Below are positions 12,964-15,471 of a stretch of DNA of 15,471 bases, piece by piece. The stretch lies in the NCBI GenBank assembly GCA_022566975.1, contig JADFHV010000012.1:1-15471 (forward strand), given 5' to 3'. Source of the DNA: Chloroflexota bacterium (lineage in GTDB: Bacteria; Chloroflexota; Dehalococcoidia; SAR202; UBA11138). The number at the start of each line of letters is the position of its first letter. Position 1 is the first letter of the stretch. The position numbers and the translations under genes were made by a program. Under the pieces are notes generated by a model that saw only the letters and a program-made list of their open reading frames with translations, was not told the DNA's origin and did not search any database.

Positions 12964-15471
12964 GACCCCTCGCTCGCCTTGCGCACCAGCTCCGGCACGA
13001 GGCCCAGCGCCTCGTCCAGCTTGTCAGCCCGCTGCCCGCCCGCCTGGGCCACGTCGGGCCGCCCTCCGCCGCCGCCCTGGATGGCCTTGGCCGCACCCCT
13101 GGCGATCTGGCTGGCGTCGAGGCCCCTGGCCACCAGGTCCTGTGTCACCATCGCGACCAGGATGGGCCGCTCGTTCAGAACCGAGCCCAGCACCACGACC
13201 CCGCTGCCCAGCTTGTCCCTGAGCCAGTCGCCCACTTCGCGCAGCGACTCGACGCTTGACGCGGTGGCACGCGCGGCCAGGACAGTCACCCCGTTCACGT
13301 CCTGTGTGGATGCCAGGAGGTCCCCGGCCGCCTGCAGCGACAGCCTCCGCTCCAGTGCTTCCCTCTCGCTCCTGGCTGTCTCCAGCTCATCCAGAAGACT
13401 CTGCACGCGGCCCTCCAGCTCCGGCAGCGTCGTCTGGAGCGTCCTGGCCAGCCGGTTCTCACGTCCGAAGCGCTCCCAGACCAGCTTCTCCGCCGCCCTG
13501 CCGCTGACGGCCTCTACGCGCCGGACGCCCGCACCGATGCCGGACTCGCCCAGAAGGTAGAGGGCACCCACCTCTCCCGTGCGACCGACGTGGATCCCTC
13601 CGCAGACCTCGAAGCTGAACGTGGCGCCGTTGGCGATCTCGACCAGCCGGACCTGCTCTTCGTACTTGTCCCCAAAGAACGCCAGGGCCCCGCGCCTGAT
13701 GGCCTCCGTATACGATTCCTCGCTATGCCTGACCCGGGCGTTCTGCCGTATCTTCTCGTTGACCAGCAGCTGGACGGTCCACATCTCGTCCTCGGTCACC
13801 GGCTGGACGTGTGTGAAGTCGAAGCGCAGCCGGTCAGGCGCTACCAGTGAGCCCGCCTGTCGGACGTGGTCGCCGAGCACCTGCCGCAGCGCGGCGTGCA
13901 GCAGGTGGGTGGCCGTGTGGTTGCGGGCCGTGTCCTCCCTGCGTATGGGGTCCACGTGGGCCTCGACGGCGTCCCCCTGGGCGATCGTTCCCTGTGCCAC
14001 CCGGCCGAAGTGGACGATGAGGCCGGGCATCATCGTCTGAGTGTCGGATACGTCGATCTTGCCGTTGGGCCCGACGATGTCGCCGGCGTCGCCGATCTGG
14101 CCGCCTCCCTCCGGGTAGAAGGGAGTCTCAACCAGGGCCACCTCCACGTCCTGTCCCTCTGAGACATCGCCGACGATCTCACCATCCGAAATAAGACCGA
14201 CGACTACCGAGGACTCAGCGAGCTGCTCGTAGCCCAGGAACCGGGTCGCGCCGACGCCCAGGCCCTCGTATACCCGGATCTTGGCACGGTCTCCGCCGAA
14301 CTTGGCGGTCGCGCGGGCTCGCTTCCGCTGGGCCTCCATCTCCCTCTCGAAGCCCTCGATGTCTGCGTCGACACCGTGCTCGCGGGCTATCTCCTGGGTC
14401 ACCTCCACCGGGAAGCCGTACGTGTCCCACAGCCTGAAGACGACCTCGCCCGGCAGCGTCTCGGCCCCGGTAAGGGCGTCCGTCAGGACGGCGTAGCCCT
14501 TCTCGAACGCCTGCTGGAAGCGCTCCTCCTCCAGCCTCAGTACAGTGCGGATGAACTCGTGGTGGTTGCGGAGCTCAGGGTAGATGTCGCCCATCTGCTC
14601 GACGAAGACGTCGGCGATCTGGCTGAGGAAGCTGCCGTCCAGCCCCAGGCGTCTGCCGTGACGTATGGCCCGCCGTATCACCCTGCGCAGCACGTAGCCG
14701 CGCCCCTCGTTCCCGGGCACCACGCCGTCGCCTATCAGGAAGGTCGAGCTGCGCGCGTGCTCGGCCACCACCCGCATGGCGTACGTCGTCTCCCGGTCGG
14801 ACTCGTAGCTCTTGCCGCTCAGCTCCTCCACCCGACGGATGGCGGGCGTGAAAAGGTCGGTCTCGTAGATGGTATCGGTGTCCTGAAGGACGACCGCGGT
14901 GCGCTCCAGGCCCAGGCCGGTGTCCACGCTGGGGGCCGGCAGCAGAGGGCGGCTGCCGTCCAGGTTGTGATAGAACTGCATGAACACCAGGTTCCACAGC
15001 TCCACGAACCTGTTGCAGACGTCGCCCTCGTCGTTCATGACGTTGGTGCAGTTGGGGCCGCAGTCGGGCTTGCCGCAGCCGCGGCCGGCGCCGAAGTCGT
15101 AGTGAAGCTCGGAACACGGGCCGCACGGCCCCTCCGCTCCCGCGGGGCCCCACCAGTTGTCCTCGTCGCCGAACCGGGATATCCGCTCCTCGGGGATTCC
15201 CGCCTCACGCCACAGCTCGAACGATTCGTCGTCGTCCGTGTAGACGGTGGCGAAGAGCCGGTCCTGTGCCAGCCCCAACCTCTTGGTCATGAACTCCAGG
15301 GCGAACTCGATGGCGCCCTTCTTGAAGTAGTCGCCGATGCTGAAGTTGCCCAGCATCTCGAACATCGTTATGTGGGTGGCGTCGCCGACCTCGTCGATGT
15401 CGACGGCCCGGAAGGACTTCTGTGAAGAGGTGAGGCGCCTGTTGGGCGGCTCCGCCTCCCCCACGAAGTAA
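12960..15471 (-). CDS. alaS: Alanyl-tRNA synthetase (5' end beyond the window)
   Basis: AlaRS charges tRNA-Ala with alanine. The visible 837 codons cover most of the class II catalytic domain (EPPNRRLTSSQKSFRAVDID, TMFEMLGNFSIGDYFKK, GLGLERTAVVLQ) and the tRNA-binding helices. The editing domain shows zinc ligands in HTATH (codons at 13905-13919) and CGGIH (13590-13604). The C-terminal DHHA1-like domain has the glycine-rich GGGGGRPDVAQAGG. The frame is open to the right edge (YFVGEAEPPN), and comparison with known AlaRS suggests that about 45 N-terminal residues lie outside the window. The GTG at 15464 is an internal codon and not the start. A cysteine-rich insert (CGKPDCGPNC) in the catalytic domain fits the AlaRS subtype of Chloroflexota and actinobacteria. 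The stop overlaps the ruvX start. Confidence 0.97.
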   Translation of the reverse strand, partial: YFVGEAEPPNRRLTSSQKSFRAVDIDEVGDATHITMFEMLGNFSIGDYFKKGAIEFALEFMTKRLGLAQDRLFATVYTDDDESFELWREAGIPEERISRFGDEDNWWGPAGAEGPCGPCSELHYDFGAGRGCGKPDCGPNCTNVMNDEGDVCNRFVELWNLVFMQFYHNLDGSRPLLPAPSVDTGLGLERTAVVLQDTDTIYETDLFTPAIRRVEELSGKSYESDRETTYAMRVVAEHARSSTFLIGDGVVPGNEGRGYVLRRVIRRAIRHGRRLGLDGSFLSQIADVFVEQMGDIYPELRNHHEFIRTVLRLEEERFQQAFEKGYAVLTDALTGAETLPGEVVFRLWDTYGFPVEVTQEIAREHGVDADIEGFEREMEAQRKRARATAKFGGDRAKIRVYEGLGVGATRFLGYEQLAESSVVVGLISDGEIVGDVSEGQDVEVALVETPFYPEGGGQIGDAGDIVGPNGKIDVSDTQTMMPGLIVHFGRVAQGTIAQGDAVEAHVDPIRREDTARNHTATHLLHAALRQVLGDHVRQAGSLVAPDRLRFDFTHVQPVTEDEMWTVQLLVNEKIRQNARVRHSEESYTEAIRRGALAFFGDKYEEQVRLVEIANGATFSFEVCGGIHVGRTGEVGALYLLGESGIGAGVRRVEAVSGRAAEKLVWERFGRENRLARTLQTTLPELEGRVQSLLDELETARSEREALERRLSLQAAGDLLASTQDVNGVTVLAARATASSVESLREVGDWLRDKLGSGVVVLGSVLNERPILVAMVTQDLVARGLDASQIARGAAKAIQGGGGGRPDVAQAGGQRADKLDEALGLVPELVRKASEGS

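Noticed and set aside
12524..13096. 190-codon minus-strand frame and overlapping plus frames near ruvX
   Set aside because: They are arginine/proline-rich shadows of ruvX and the alaS 3' end in GC-rich sequence, without motifs.
14376..15425. 349-codon plus-strand frame over alaS
   Set aside because: It is antisense to the strongly conserved alaS catalytic domain, is rich in Val/Ala/Leu/His as expected for a shadow frame, and has no recognisable domain.
15462..15464. GTG 15464 as the alaS start
   Set aside because: The frame stays open to the window edge (YFVG before EAEPPN), and known AlaRS proteins have about 45 more residues upstream, so the gene is truncated by the window.

Overview
The window is high-GC DNA from a bacterial chromosome. 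The housekeeping genes (alaS, ruvX, yceD, rpmF, fabD, nusB, acpP) and the catabolic set (TPP enzyme, TcuA-like flavoprotein, D-2-hydroxyacid dehydrogenase, Amidohydro_2 protein, MDR alcohol dehydrogenase) resemble those of uncultivated Chloroflexota of the Dehalococcoidia/SAR202 type. That placement is inferred from gene content and protein style only.

Left part (1-3212, minus strand). A TcuA-like FAD oxidoreductase (1722-3212) is followed by an ORF that starts at 1500 and is still open at base 1. This ORF has a good promoter and ribosome-binding site and begins as a thiamine-diphosphate enzyme. It then turns, in frame, into the C-terminal part of a PQQ-like (BamB-type) repeat protein, and finally into the Walker A region of a GspE/PilB-type ATPase. 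It is either an assembly or amplification chimera or a very strange fusion. Three gene fragments sharing 500 uninterrupted codons is the main anomaly at this end.

Middle (3213-6379). A divergent control region carries an ACAGG/CCTGT dyad, a strong terminator-like hairpin and three contiguous 17-bp repeats. The plus-strand genes that follow are an OmpR-family regulator with a degenerate receiver domain, a D-2-hydroxyacid dehydrogenase, and an Amidohydro_2 protein that has lost some canonical metal ligands.

Core operon (6499-9143). A near-consensus promoter at 6499-6528 precedes yceD, rpmF, fabD, nusB and acpP, with a likely terminator after acpP. This is a compact ribosome/fatty-acid operon without plsX, fabH or fabG between these genes. 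A 29-bp palindrome flanks it on both sides (6414-6442 and 9329-9357).

Right part. A zinc-type MDR dehydrogenase (9585-10601) is followed by an AT-richer two-gene island. The island has its own promoter and two adjacent GTATATAC palindromes directly before the first start codon. Its genes are a BrnT/RelE-like toxin (10774-11145) and, translationally coupled to it, a 452-residue protein (11142-12500). That protein joins a ribbon-helix-helix antitoxin domain to a PD-(D/E)XK nuclease-like domain. This toxin / antitoxin-nuclease pair is the best candidate for an undescribed system. The window closes with ruvX and the 5'-truncated alaS on the minus strand.
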